Assembly: GCA_963752045.1 (NCBI GenBank)
Contig: CAVVWN010000004.1
Coordinates: 62,001-126,000, forward strand
Length of the DNA stretch: 64,000 nucleotides
Origin: DATKDF01 sp963752045
Lineage (GTDB): Bacteria; Acidobacteriota; Vicinamibacteria; Vicinamibacterales; SCN-69-37
Reading direction: 5' to 3'
Positions 9,291 through 17,357 of this stretch are shown piece by piece. How positions within the stretch are numbered: the stretch's first letter is position 1; each line of letters begins with the position of its first letter. Made by a program: the position numbers and the translations under genes. Below the pieces are notes generated by a model, which saw nothing but the letters and a program-made list of their open reading frames with translations, ran no database searches and had not been told where the DNA came from.

Positions 9291-11962
9291 CGGTCACCTC
9301 CCGTTGCCGGCGCGTCGCCCCGATAGAAGGCGCGCACGGCGTGGGAGACGGCCAGAATCTCGTCGGCGCTCAGTCTGTCGGCCCAGGGGCCCATCGACGA
9401 GCCTTCGACGCCGTTCGTGATGACGGCAACCGCGGCCTCGAGCGTCGGTCGCTGCCAGCGCAGGTTGGTTGGCGCGACCGGGAAGCGTCGTGCGGCAAAG
9501 CCGTCGCCGGCACCGTCCGTGCCGTGACACTGCGCGCAGTTCGCGGCGTACACGCGGCGGCCGAGCGTGAGCACGTCGGCCGGCGCACTATCGACGCCTT
9601 GTACCGGCGCGAAGCTCCGGGTCACGGCCGCAAGCTCCCCGCGGTCGGCGTCAGAGAGGTCGCGCCACGCCGGCATGGACGTGCCGGCCACGCCGTTCCA
9701 GAGCACGTCGCCGAGCCGCGCCAGCGAATACTCGCGCGCGGCGAGATCGGTTGGAGCCGGCCGAAGCCAGGCCGCGGCCTCACCGTCGCCGCGGCCGGCC
9801 GGGCCGTGGCAGGACGCGCAATGGCGGGCCCAGAGAGCCTGGCCTCGCGCCGACGGCGCGGCCGGCGCCGCGAGCGGCGGCGCGCCACCGGCCGGTCGCG
9901 TGCGGCCCGGGTGCGCGTTGAGCGCCGCGACGTCCACGGCCATCTGCACCATGTGCCGGTCCGGGGCCGCGCGCCTGGCCGCGTCGTCGCCTTCCGGATA
10001 CGCCAGCTCGCGCGCTCTGCCGAGCGTCTCGAGATACGCAACGAGATCGCGGCCGTCCTGCAACGGCCGGGACGGATCGCCTTCGAAGAGCCACGGGTAG
10101 GCCGGCATGATCGAATCGGGCACCACGGCGCGCGGCGCGAAGAGGTGCGCAAACTGCCAGTCGGCCGGGCGCGTCGCGCCCGCGCGCGAAAGATCGGGAC
10201 CGATGCGCCGCGTGCCCCAGAGATGCGGATAGTCGAACCGTGTCTCCCACGCGAGCGTCGGCGCGCCAAAGCGCGTGATGTCCGCCTCGGTGTAGCGGAT
10301 CTGCTGCGTGTGGCAGTACGCGCACCCTTCGCGTGCGTATACGGCCCGGCCCCGGATTTCCGCAGCTGAGGGCGCCAGCGGATTGGCCGGCGCAGTGAGG
10401 CGGGTTTCCTCGGCCAGCACCCGCCCGGGCCAGATCCCGAGCAGGGCGACCGACATCGCGAAGAATACGATGCCGGCAAGACTGGCAATGCCGTACGCCT
10501 GGCGCAGGCCTCGCCCGGAATGCACGATGGCCGCGTCTATCGCCGGGCCGGCGGAACCCGGCGCGGCGACGTCGCCGGTCGGCCGGTCGTCGACCGGCTC
10601 GACTGCCGGAAGACCCGCGCCGCGCGGCCCGGTGGTGAGGCCGGCCAGGAGCGTGATGAACCCGGCCGCGATCGGCACGGACGAGATCGTGCGCACGAGC
10701 CAGTAGGGTTGCGCCGCACGCACCGACTCGAGCCACGGCGCCTGGTCGAGCCAGAGTCGCGCCTCGACAAGGCCGGCCACGGTGAGATCGGCCACCATGA
10801 CGACCACGCCGCCCGTCAGCAGCCAGAACGCCCAGTTGACGACGCGCGCGTTGTAACGGGCGGCGGGCAGGCGCTGCCAGGCGTGCACGATGCCGCCGGC
10901 GGCGGCGAACGTGGCGAACCCGAGCATCGCCAGGTGAGAGTGACCGATGACCCAGTCGGTGAAGTGCACCGCCTGGTTGATGCGCATCTGCGCCTGCAGC
11001 GATCCCTGCAGGCTCACCACGAGATAGAAGACCGTCGACAGGATGACGAAGCGCAGGCCCGCGTCGCGCGGCACGAAGCCCTTCCCGCGCGCCGACATCA
11101 GCAGGTTGACGACCACGATGATCACATCGAGGCCGAGGATCGTCGAGGCGGCGATGGCTCCCACCTGCGCGGCCATCGGAATCACCGAGAACACGTAGTG
11201 GTGGGTGCCGTTGAGCGGGTAGATGAAGAAGAGCCCCCAGAACCCCAGCATCGAAAGGAAGTGGCTGAAGATCGGGCGCCCGGTCACGGCCGGAATCACG
11301 TAGTACAGAATCGCCAGCGCGAGCGGCGTGACGAACAGGCCGACTGCGTCGTGAATCCAGAGACCGCTGAACGCCGCGCCGGCCGCACCCGGCACGGCTT
11401 CGGGCACGAGGTTGCCCATCGGGTAGGCGAGCAGCGTGAACACGAGGGCGCCGATGACGTACCAGCTCGAGACGTAGAGATCCTCGAGGCGGCTTCGGAA
11501 GAACGGCCACACGAACTGAACCGCGGCCAGCGCGAGGCCCACGACGGCGACGACGTCCACGCCGAGCGGAAACTCCGCCCACTCGAGCGGCTGGCTGATG
11601 CCCGACGAAACCAGCACCCAGCCGGGCAGCATCACGGCCAGGTTCCAGAGGCCGAACAGCCACCAGCCCAGCCGCGCGCTCGTCACCCGTCGGCCGGAGA
11701 GCACCGGCACGGCGTGGTAGAGGAACGCGAGAAACGCGTTCCCCAACCAGCCGAGCATGATGCCCTGCGTGTGGTTGTAGCGCAGCCGGCCCCAGCTGAG
11801 GGGCGGCACGCCGCCGACCGCGTCGGGCGCGACAAACTGCAGCGACGCCAGAATGCCGAATGTGACCGCGACAAAGAGCGCGACGAACGCGGCGACGGCG
11901 TGCGCGCGGACCAATCCGGCCTCGACGTACGTATCGAGCGTCGACCCGGCGGCTTCGCGCAT
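9287..11962 (-). CDS. ccoNO: fused cbb3-type cytochrome oxidase: CcoN + CcoO + CcoP-like c-heme domains
   Basis: 891 residues in one chain. Residues 1-~470 are a 12-14 helix heme-copper oxidase subunit I with ligands in YNHTQGIM, WIHDAVGLF, NGTHHYVF and DWVIGHSHLAMLGF, of the C (cbb3)/NorB type. After one more helix (~500-525) comes a CcoO-like domain (GCAYCHTQQIRY, then WGTRRIGPDLSRAG), then two further cytochrome c domains with CASCH and CAQCH, like the diheme CcoP. The whole catalytic and electron-entry core of a high-affinity O2 reductase is therefore a single protein. In most bacteria these are three genes; partial CcoNO fusions are known. Reduction of NO instead of O2 cannot be excluded from sequence alone. 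Upstream, 10 bases away, lies the DsrE-like gene; downstream genes overlap. Confidence 0.87.
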   Translation of the reverse strand: MREAAGSTLDTYVEAGLVRAHAVAAFVALFVAVTFGILASLQFVAPDAVGGVPPLSWGRLRYNHTQGIMLGWLGNAFLAFLYHAVPVLSGRRVTSARLGWWLFGLWNLAVMLPGWVLVSSGISQPLEWAEFPLGVDVVAVVGLALAAVQFVWPFFRSRLEDLYVSSWYVIGALVFTLLAYPMGNLVPEAVPGAAGAAFSGLWIHDAVGLFVTPLALAILYYVIPAVTGRPIFSHFLSMLGFWGLFFIYPLNGTHHYVFSVIPMAAQVGAIAASTILGLDVIIVVVNLLMSARGKGFVPRDAGLRFVILSTVFYLVVSLQGSLQAQMRINQAVHFTDWVIGHSHLAMLGFATFAAAGGIVHAWQRLPAARYNARVVNWAFWLLTGGVVVMVADLTVAGLVEARLWLDQAPWLESVRAAQPYWLVRTISSVPIAAGFITLLAGLTTGPRGAGLPAVEPVDDRPTGDVAAPGSAGPAIDAAIVHSGRGLRQAYGIASLAGIVFFAMSVALLGIWPGRVLAEETRLTAPANPLAPSAAEIRGRAVYAREGCAYCHTQQIRYTEADITRFGAPTLAWETRFDYPHLWGTRRIGPDLSRAGATRPADWQFAHLFAPRAVVPDSIMPAYPWLFEGDPSRPLQDGRDLVAYLETLGRARELAYPEGDDAARRAAPDRHMVQMAVDVAALNAHPGRTRPAGGAPPLAAPAAPSARGQALWARHCASCHGPAGRGDGEAAAWLRPAPTDLAAREYSLARLGDVLWNGVAGTSMPAWRDLSDADRGELAAVTRSFAPVQGVDSAPADVLTLGRRVYAANCAQCHGTDGAGDGFAARRFPVAPTNLRWQRPTLEAAVAVITNGVEGSSMGPWADRLSADEILAVSHAVRAFYRGDAPATGGDR

Positions 11963-11972
11963 GTCGGGACGG

Positions 11973-12686
11973 CTACTGCTTGTTGTACGCGATGCCAGCT
12001 GCCTGCGCCTTCTGGATCGCCACCACCATCGCCGGCACCACGGTCACGCCCGGCAGCAGGTGCTGCTGGAGGTCGGCGAGAATGGCGGCCTGCTCGCCCT
12101 TGCCGCGGGCGGCCAGCTCGAACGTCCAGACCATCAGCGCGTTGTTGCACATGAGGAACTTCGCGCCGTTGGCCTGCAGGTTCTTGATGCCGCACGCCAC
12201 GATGGCGCCGCCGAACATGGGCAGCGCCGGCACGTTCATCGCCTGCGAGAGCAGGTGGCCGTCGGCTTCGGTCGGGCTGTTGAAAACGTTGCGCGTGTAG
12301 GCACGGCCGCCGGCGTCCTTGAGGTTGTGGTACTCGCCCAGGCCGTACTTCGCCCAGATCGCATCGTCGAAGCCCATGGCGATGCTCGAGCCCGAGCCGA
12401 TCCCGTAGAGCGACGCGACGACGCCGACATCAGACGGCTGGGCGCCGTGCGCCTGGGTGTAGCCGTTGATGTAGTTGAGCATGTGCAGGAGCGGCACGCC
12501 GTTCTTGTGCGCGTTGAAATCGAAGAAGCACCGGTATCGGCCGCGCACCTCCTTGAGCCACTCGTCGCCGGCGCCCTGAAGAGTGGCTGGCGCCGCCTCG
12601 AGCCTGGTGAGAGGCAGGGCCGCCGCGGCTGCCGCCGCCAGCGCTCCACCCAGAAACTGCCTGCGATGAGGAATTTGAGACACCAT
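11973..12686 (-). CDS. Tat-exported DsrE-like protein of unknown function
   Basis: 237 residues. A Tat-type signal (HRRQFLGG plus an alanine-rich core) is followed by a DsrE/F-like alpha/beta domain: FDFNAHKNGVPLLHMLNYING, YGIGSGSSIAMGF, and a late segment with two Cys (IVACGIKNL, FLMCNNAL) that could be redox-active or bind a ligand. The start is supported by GGAGGGTGTC before the ATG. It is the first gene of the leftward oxidase group, 10 bases before the fused oxidase, which suggests a role linked to respiration or redox chemistry outside the membrane. The function is not known. Confidence 0.65.
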   Translation of the reverse strand: MVSQIPHRRQFLGGALAAAAAAALPLTRLEAAPATLQGAGDEWLKEVRGRYRCFFDFNAHKNGVPLLHMLNYINGYTQAHGAQPSDVGVVASLYGIGSGSSIAMGFDDAIWAKYGLGEYHNLKDAGGRAYTRNVFNSPTEADGHLLSQAMNVPALPMFGGAIVACGIKNLQANGAKFLMCNNALMVWTFELAARGKGEQAAILADLQQHLLPGVTVVPAMVVAIQKAQAAGIAYNKQ

Positions 12687-12811
12687 GACACCCTCCAGAA
12701 AGCGGAAAATTGACGAGCAGCATCGATCCCGGGCCGCGCTCGACTGTGACTGACCGCCCTAGTGTGCATGGGGAGTGCCCACGTCTGTCAAGACGGGGGC
12801 GGCGCGGGGAC

Positions 12812-12939
12812 GGCCACTTGCGTTGACGTACTCACGGTATCCGCAGGAGGGGCCGGCTTCAGCCGGCCCACCGCAGGGCGGGCTGAAGCCCGCCCCTCCG
12901 ACATCCGACGACCCGTCGGCTTCGTCAACGCAAGTGGCC
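12812..12939. repeat. 54-bp palindromic cassette nested inside a perfect 17-bp inverted repeat
   Basis: The non-coding stretch 12687-12958 holds a nested structure. The outer arms GGCCACTTGCGTTGACG (12812-12828) and its exact reverse complement (12923-12939) enclose a 54-bp cassette at 12846-12899 made of two back-to-back palindromes (GGCCGGCTTCAGCCGGCC and GGCGGGCTGAAGCCCGCC) capped by GGAGGGG and CCCCTCC. The same 54-bp cassette lies in frame inside three kinase genes (47415, 53901, 57678). It could fold as RNA and terminate or stabilise the transcript between the aldolase gene and the oxidase group. No T-run follows. Confidence 0.8.
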
Positions 12940-12958
12940 ACCCGGGTGCCACCGGGGT

Positions 12959-13822
12959 TTAGCGTCCCGCGGCAGTTCGCCCGAGCCGGATTGCGTCGTC
13001 TGCTGCGGCGCCCTGCATGAGCAGGGCCAGAAACCCCTGCCGGACACGCTCCTCGACGTCACCAGTGCCGGCCGTGAGCATGTTGACGAGCCCGGCGCGC
13101 TTCGACTCGGCCAGCACGCGCTGTGCGCCGGCCTCGGCGGCCTCGCGATCGCCGCCGAGCGCGCCGCGCAGGCTGCCGATGCCGCACGCGAGGATGCTGA
13201 AGCCGGGGAGATTGGCGACCGGAGCGGCCGCGGCGACCGCATCGGGATCTTCCAGCATCAACATGGCAATCGTGTCGCCTGACGGGTTGGCCTGCGACCA
13301 CACGCTGGCGCCGGTCGCCCGAAAGAAACCGATCGCCTCGCGCGCCTCTTCCACGTTGCGGATGTGGGGTAGCGTGACGCCGGTCGCGCCGAGCGCGAGG
13401 ACTTCCGCGACTCGTGTCCTCGTGACGTCGGTTCCCGCGTCGGCGATGGCCGGAATGCGGACGATGAGCGCCGGCCGGCCAGCCTCGGGTACGCGCGTGA
13501 GGCCGGCGACCACTTCACGGACGTGGGCGGCCTCGTAACCGCCCTCGAGATTGAGGAACAGGAAGTCGTAGAGCGGGTTGGCGGCGAGCCGTTCGGCGCC
13601 CGCGGCCGAGTAGGGCGGCCCGGCCGCCGGCCGGGCCGGTTCGCCGCTCCGGCCGCGTCGCCCCGGGTTCTCGTTGGGCACGTAAATCCCGAAGGCCGGC
13701 GCGCCGGAGGCCCAGAGATTGAAGATCCCCGGTCGCTGCCCGGAGGCTTCGCCGCCAGCCGAGAGCAGCACGAAGCCGGCCAGCAGGCCAGGGAGAAGCG
13801 GGTTCAGTCGTCTCTCGATCAT
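12959..13822 (-). CDS. secreted HpcH/HpaI-type aldolase (citrate lyase beta-like fold)
   Basis: 287 residues with a Sec signal peptide (1-~27, ending ASGQ). Recognisable family segments: FLNLEGGYEAAH, ALIVRIPAI, ALGATGVTLPHIRNVEEA, MLEDPDAVAAA and a final helix QGFLALLMQG. Family members split 2-keto acid or hydroxy-acid carbon chains with a divalent metal held by Glu and Asp. A version with an export signal is unusual, since these substrates are normally cytoplasmic, so activity on an extracellular compound or loss of catalysis are both possible. The start at 13822 follows a tandemly duplicated ribosome-site/ATG unit (13821-13854). It sits between the two oxidase operons without obvious metabolic connection. 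Confidence 0.7.
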   Translation of the reverse strand: MIERRLNPLLPGLLAGFVLLSAGGEASGQRPGIFNLWASGAPAFGIYVPNENPGRRGRSGEPARPAAGPPYSAAGAERLAANPLYDFLFLNLEGGYEAAHVREVVAGLTRVPEAGRPALIVRIPAIADAGTDVTRTRVAEVLALGATGVTLPHIRNVEEAREAIGFFRATGASVWSQANPSGDTIAMLMLEDPDAVAAAAPVANLPGFSILACGIGSLRGALGGDREAAEAGAQRVLAESKRAGLVNMLTAGTGDVEERVRQGFLALLMQGAAADDAIRLGRTAAGR

Positions 13823-13839
13823 GCGTGTCCCTCGTCCAT
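13819..13839 (-). promoter_or_regulatory. six-residue upstream ORF made by a 17-bp duplication of ribosome site and start codon
   Basis: A 17-bp unit ending in ATG (GACGAGGGACACGCATG, leftward strand) occurs twice in tandem at 13854-13838 and 13837-13821. The first copy therefore starts a tiny frame, MDEGHA, whose TGA overlaps the true aldolase ATG (ATGA). Both starts have the same GAGGGA ribosome site. This could modulate the aldolase gene by coupling, or be a chance duplication. Confidence 0.4.
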
Positions 13840-13991
13840 GCGTGTCCCTCGTCGCCGGCAAGCGCGAGCCGTGCCGCACTATTCTGCACTGTCATCGCCC
13901 GCGCCTTCTTTGTTAGCATGCGCCAGCGTCACCGGCCGACCGCTGGGCCGCCGCGGCCGACCGTTCTCACTCAAGGCTGGAGCAGGCATCG

Positions 13992-14165
13992 ATGACGAAT
14001 GCTGAACCACGAGCCGGTTCGTCGCCCGAACCCGACGTTCCCGTCGAATTCGAACATCCCCGGGGAACCCTGGCGATCGTGATTGTCTTCGGCGCGCTCT
14101 TCGCGCTGGGATGGTTCGCCATGTTCTTCTACCGGTTCCTGGGGTCGGACGTTCCCCATCATTGA
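13992..14165 (+). CDS. ba3-type cytochrome c oxidase subunit IIa
   Basis: 57 residues. A hydrophilic start is followed by HPRGTLAIVIVFGALFALGW and one transmembrane helix ending in FFYRFLG, the signature of the single-helix subunit IIa of B-type (ba3) oxidases. The ATG is preceded by CTGGAG about 10 bases upstream. It is the first gene of the rightward ba3 operon, 21 bases before subunit II, which is the conserved order for this enzyme class. The subunit supplies the membrane helix that subunit II of other oxidases has built in. Confidence 0.82.
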   Translation: MTNAEPRAGSSPEPDVPVEFEHPRGTLAIVIVFGALFALGWFAMFFYRFLGSDVPHH

Positions 14166-14186
14166 TCTCAACGAGGCGGGGTGTTC

Positions 14187-14669
14187 ATGCACGTCGAACT
14201 GTACGAGCGAATGTGGATGTGGGCGGCCGGCGCCCTCATCGTGGTGTTCCTGGGCGTGATCGTCGTTACGGCCGGCATGCAGGCCATGGCGCCACCGAGT
14301 CACATCGAGACGGTGGACCCGGCCGCGCTCGACTCGCATCCCGAGTTCGGCCAGCCCGGCGTGACCGAGATGCCAGACGGCAGCGTCAAGGCCGTGGTCG
14401 TGGCCGCCACTTTCTTCTACACGCCGGACCCGATTGAAGTGCCGGCCGGACGGCCCGTGACGTTCCGCATCACGAGCAGCGACGTCATTCACGGCTTTCA
14501 GATCGTGGGCACGAACGGCAACGCGATGGCCATTCCCGGCTACGTCAGCCAGTTCACGCTGACCTTCGACACGCCGGGCGAGTACCTCGTGACGTGCAAC
14601 GAGTACTGCGGCGTGATGCACCACGGCATGGTGGGGACCCTCATCGTGCGCGAAGGGGGGCGGCCATGA
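14187..14669 (+). CDS. cytochrome c oxidase subunit II, ba3 type (CuA)
   Basis: 160 residues: one N-terminal helix (about 8-32), then a cupredoxin domain. The CuA site is complete: DVIHGFQI supplies the first His, and CNEYCGVMHHGM supplies both Cys, the second His and the Met. It takes electrons from a periplasmic cytochrome or copper protein and passes them to heme b/a3 in subunit I. The ATG at 14187 (MHVELYERMWMW) has AGGCGGGG upstream and matches typical ba3 subunit II starts; GTG 14181 would add two residues. The TGA overlaps the subunit I ATG (ATGA), so the two are made together. Confidence 0.9.
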   Translation: MHVELYERMWMWAAGALIVVFLGVIVVTAGMQAMAPPSHIETVDPAALDSHPEFGQPGVTEMPDGSVKAVVVAATFFYTPDPIEVPAGRPVTFRITSSDVIHGFQIVGTNGNAMAIPGYVSQFTLTFDTPGEYLVTCNEYCGVMHHGMVGTLIVREGGRP

Positions 14670-16312
14670 CCGCGCGGTACAAGCTGGCCTCGGCGCACAT
14701 CGGCGTCGCGGTTGCCGCCTTCGGTGTGGCGTCGCTGCTCGGCGTGCTCCAGGGCCTGTCGGTGGCCGACATCGAGTTCCCGATTCGGTCCGAGTCGCTC
14801 TACTACCTGTCGGTGACGGCCCATGGCGTGCTGATGGCGCTCGTCTTCACCACGTTCTTCATCATGGGACTCGGCTACGCCTTCACCGAGGCGTGCCTCG
14901 ACCGCACGACGGGACGCCGGACGGCGTGGTTCGCATTCTGGCTGGCCGTCGTCGGCACGGTGCTCACCGCGCAGACGATTCTGCGCGGGCAGAGCAGCGT
15001 GCTCTACACGTTCTATCCGCCGCTGCTCGCGCACCCGCTCTTCTACATCGGCGCCACGCTGCTCGTCGTCGGATCGTGGATCTGGGGAGGCGTGTTCATC
15101 GCGAGCTTCCGTTCGTGGAGGCGCGACAATCCGGGCAAGCCGGCTCCGCTCGCCGTGCACGGCATGATCACGACGATCGTCGTCTGGTACCTGGCGACGG
15201 CCGGGCTGGCGGCCGAGGTCGTCGGGATGCTCATCCCGTGGTCGCTCGCCGCGTACTTCGAAGTCGAAACCGGCGTGCTCGCGTCCTTCAAGACCGTGGA
15301 CCCGGTCGTCGCGCGCACGTACTTCTGGTGGTTCGGCCACCCGCTCGTCTACTTCTGGCTGCTGCCCGCCTACGTGCTCTGGTACACGGTGCTGCCCAAG
15401 GCGGTGGGCGGGCGGCTCTTCAGCGACCCGCTCGCGCGCATGGTGTTCGTGCTGTTCATCCTGCTGTCGACGCCGGTCGGCTTCCACCACCAGTTCACCG
15501 ACCCCGGGATCAGCGCGGGCTGGAAGCTCGCGCACACGATTTCCACGTACGCGATCCTCTATCCGAGCTTCGTCACGGCGTTCACGGTGATTGCCTCGCT
15601 CGAGGTGGCCGGCCGCATGAAAGGCGCCAGGGGGCTCTTCAACTGGATCGGCCGCCTGCCCTGGGCGGACCCGTTCTTCGCCTCGGTGGCCCTGGCGATG
15701 ATCTCCTTCACGTTCGGCGGGTTCGGCGGCGCCATCAACGCGGCCTACGCGATGAATACGATGGTGCACAACACGGCGTGGATCATGGGCCACTTCCACA
15801 TCACGCTCGGCACCACCGTGGCGCTCTCGTTCATGGGCGGCACCTACTGGCTCCTGCCGCGGCTCACCGGGCGCGAGCTGCGCCTTCCGGGCCTCGCGCG
15901 CATCCAGCCGTACCTGTGGTTCGTCGGGATGTCGTTCTTCAGCATCAGCTACCACGTCGCCGGGCTGCGCGGCATGCCGCGGCGCGTCTTCAGCGGCACG
16001 CTCACCGGAGACTACGGGCAGCAGTGGGCCGGACTGGCCACCTGGGCTGCCATCGGCGGCGTCATCCTCTTCCTGAGCGCCCTGGCGTTCGTGATCGTCG
16101 TGGCGGCCACGTGGACGACGGGCCGACGCATCGAGCCGCCGGCCTTCGAGTTCGCCGTGCCGCTGCGGCCGGTGACGACGATTGGGCTCTGGGACAGGTT
16201 CGGGCTGTGGACCGTCGTCGCCATCATTCTCGTGGCGCTGGCCTATGCGTACCCGCTGCTCTCGCTCCTCGCCCACGAACGCTTCGGGTCGCCGCCCTAT
16301 CAGCCGTTCTAA
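14666..16312 (+). CDS. cytochrome c oxidase subunit I, ba3 type (B-family heme-copper oxidase)
   Basis: 548 residues with about 13 membrane helices. Heme and copper ligands are visible: VTAHGVLMALVF (low-spin heme His), FWWFGHPLVYFWLLPAY (CuB His with the cross-linking Tyr), GFHHQFTDPG (CuB His pair), and MGHFHITLGTT (high-spin and low-spin heme His). The D-channel Asn motif of A-type enzymes is absent, as expected for the B family. It reduces O2 to water and pumps protons. The genome thus has two terminal oxidases side by side, this one and the fused cbb3 type, a common arrangement for coping with changing oxygen. Confidence 0.92.
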   Translation: MTARYKLASAHIGVAVAAFGVASLLGVLQGLSVADIEFPIRSESLYYLSVTAHGVLMALVFTTFFIMGLGYAFTEACLDRTTGRRTAWFAFWLAVVGTVLTAQTILRGQSSVLYTFYPPLLAHPLFYIGATLLVVGSWIWGGVFIASFRSWRRDNPGKPAPLAVHGMITTIVVWYLATAGLAAEVVGMLIPWSLAAYFEVETGVLASFKTVDPVVARTYFWWFGHPLVYFWLLPAYVLWYTVLPKAVGGRLFSDPLARMVFVLFILLSTPVGFHHQFTDPGISAGWKLAHTISTYAILYPSFVTAFTVIASLEVAGRMKGARGLFNWIGRLPWADPFFASVALAMISFTFGGFGGAINAAYAMNTMVHNTAWIMGHFHITLGTTVALSFMGGTYWLLPRLTGRELRLPGLARIQPYLWFVGMSFFSISYHVAGLRGMPRRVFSGTLTGDYGQQWAGLATWAAIGGVILFLSALAFVIVVAATWTTGRRIEPPAFEFAVPLRPVTTIGLWDRFGLWTVVAIILVALAYAYPLLSLLAHERFGSPPYQPF

Positions 16313-16348
16313 CCACGCAGGGCGGACTGGGCTTCAGTCCGCCCAACG

Positions 16349-16390
16349 AAGGGGACGGGTCTTGCTCGCGCAAGCGAGACCCGTCCCCTT
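16349..16390. terminator. bidirectional hairpin terminator between ba3 operon and VOC gene
   Basis: A perfect inverted repeat with 14-bp arms (AAGGGGACGGGTCT at 16349-16362 and its complement at 16377-16390) encloses a GC-rich loop that pairs again (CTTGC/GCAAG). The left end begins AA and the right end finishes in CCCCTTTTC, giving a T-run for the oxidase transcript and a shorter one for the converging VOC transcript. A second small palindrome, GGGCGGACTGGGCTTCAGTCC at 16320-16340, related to the 54-bp cassette family, lies just before it. Confidence 0.65.
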
Positions 16391-16393
16391 TTC

Positions 16394-16768
16394 TCACGCC
16401 GTGTGCAGCCCCAGCCGGTTGCCTTCGGTGTCTTCGAACTGCGCGATGTGACCGAACTCGCCGATGCTCATCTTCGGCACGATCGTCTTGCCGCCGTTTG
16501 CGCCGACCTTCGCCAGCGTGCCGTCGATGTCGGCCACCGGGAAGTACACCACCGTGCCGGCGTGTGACGGCGTGTAGCCCTCCGTCTTGATGAGCGCGCC
16601 GCCGGCGTTTGGCGCGCCGGGGTTGAACGGGAACATCGCCATCTCTGCGGGTCCCATCTCCATCAGCCCCAGCTCGAAGCCGAAGACCGTTTCGTAGAAC
16701 GCCTTCGCGCGCCCGAGATCGTTGACCGGGATCTCGAACCAGTTCACTGCATTTGCCGTCTCGCTCAC
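16394..16768 (-). CDS. VOC (glyoxalase-like) family protein
   Basis: 124 residues, one VOC domain: NWFEIPVNDLGRAKAFYETV at the start, GALIKTEGYTPSHAGTVVYF in the middle and DTEGNRLGLHTA at the end. Single-domain members of this type are small dimeric metal or ligand-binding proteins with varied roles (dioxygenase-like, drug binding, isomerase), so no reaction is assigned. The GTG start at 16768 has GAGGTGACCC upstream. Monocistronic; it converges on the ba3 operon across the palindromic terminator. Confidence 0.82.
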   Translation of the reverse strand: MSETANAVNWFEIPVNDLGRAKAFYETVFGFELGLMEMGPAEMAMFPFNPGAPNAGGALIKTEGYTPSHAGTVVYFPVADIDGTLAKVGANGGKTIVPKMSIGEFGHIAQFEDTEGNRLGLHTA

Positions 16769-16883
16769 GGGTCACCTCGTTGGAAGATGTCGGGAATCAA
16801 GACTGTGCCATAGGCGCCGCCCGGCGACGCGCCATGTCCGTTCGCGGACAGCGCCGCACGCGCGAACGGCGTGCGACGACGTG

Positions 16884-17354
16884 CTACTGCGTCCACACGA
16901 GCAGGCGGCTCCCGCGAGCGTCCGTTTCGTCGAGGACGAGCGCCGGTCCCTCGCGTGCGAGCTCGGCGGCCGTAATCCCGAGCGTTGAGAGGTCGAGGCC
17001 CGTGTCGCGCACGATGAACTGGGCCGCGGGCGCCTTCAACCGGAAGAACCAGAACGGCACGTCGGCCCGGGTCAGCCGGTTCGTGGCCACGTCGTACGAC
17101 AGCACGGAGACCTGCGCGATCGGCTCCGGCGCGTCGGGCTGGACCGTGCTCCGTCGCACGAGCGAGCCGTCGGCCTGCCGGGCGAGGAGCGGCGGCTCTT
17201 CGCCAAACGCTCGTCGCGCGTCATCGAACTGGCGCGCGGCCTCGACCGGGCGCGCGTCCGTGACATCCACCGCGCGCCATACCAGGACGGCGAAGACCGC
17301 GATGCCGGCCAACGCGGCCGCGAAGAGCCAGAAGAGAAACCGGGATGCCCGCAC
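16884..17354 (-). CDS. hypothetical protein with N-terminal membrane anchor
   Basis: 156 residues, not recognised. One transmembrane helix at about 5-26 (FLFWLFAAALAGIAVFAVLV) and a ~125-residue exported domain with beta-strand character (VSVLSYDVATNRLTRADVPF, then FWFFRLKAPAAQFIVRD) and no Cys. It begins at GTG 17354, three bases after the stop of the M24 peptidase gene, so it is probably co-transcribed and may assist that secreted enzyme. The gap 16769-16883 holds only a small TGTCCG-TTCG-CGGACA hairpin and no gene. Confidence 0.65.
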   Translation of the reverse strand: MRASRFLFWLFAAALAGIAVFAVLVWRAVDVTDARPVEAARQFDDARRAFGEEPPLLARQADGSLVRRSTVQPDAPEPIAQVSVLSYDVATNRLTRADVPFWFFRLKAPAAQFIVRDTGLDLSTLGITAAELAREGPALVLDETDARGSRLLVWTQ

Positions 17355-17357
17355 CGC

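Noticed and set aside
16835..16850. TGTCCG-TTCG-CGGACA hairpin as terminator of the 156-residue protein gene
   Set aside because: The stem is only six pairs and no T-run follows on either strand.
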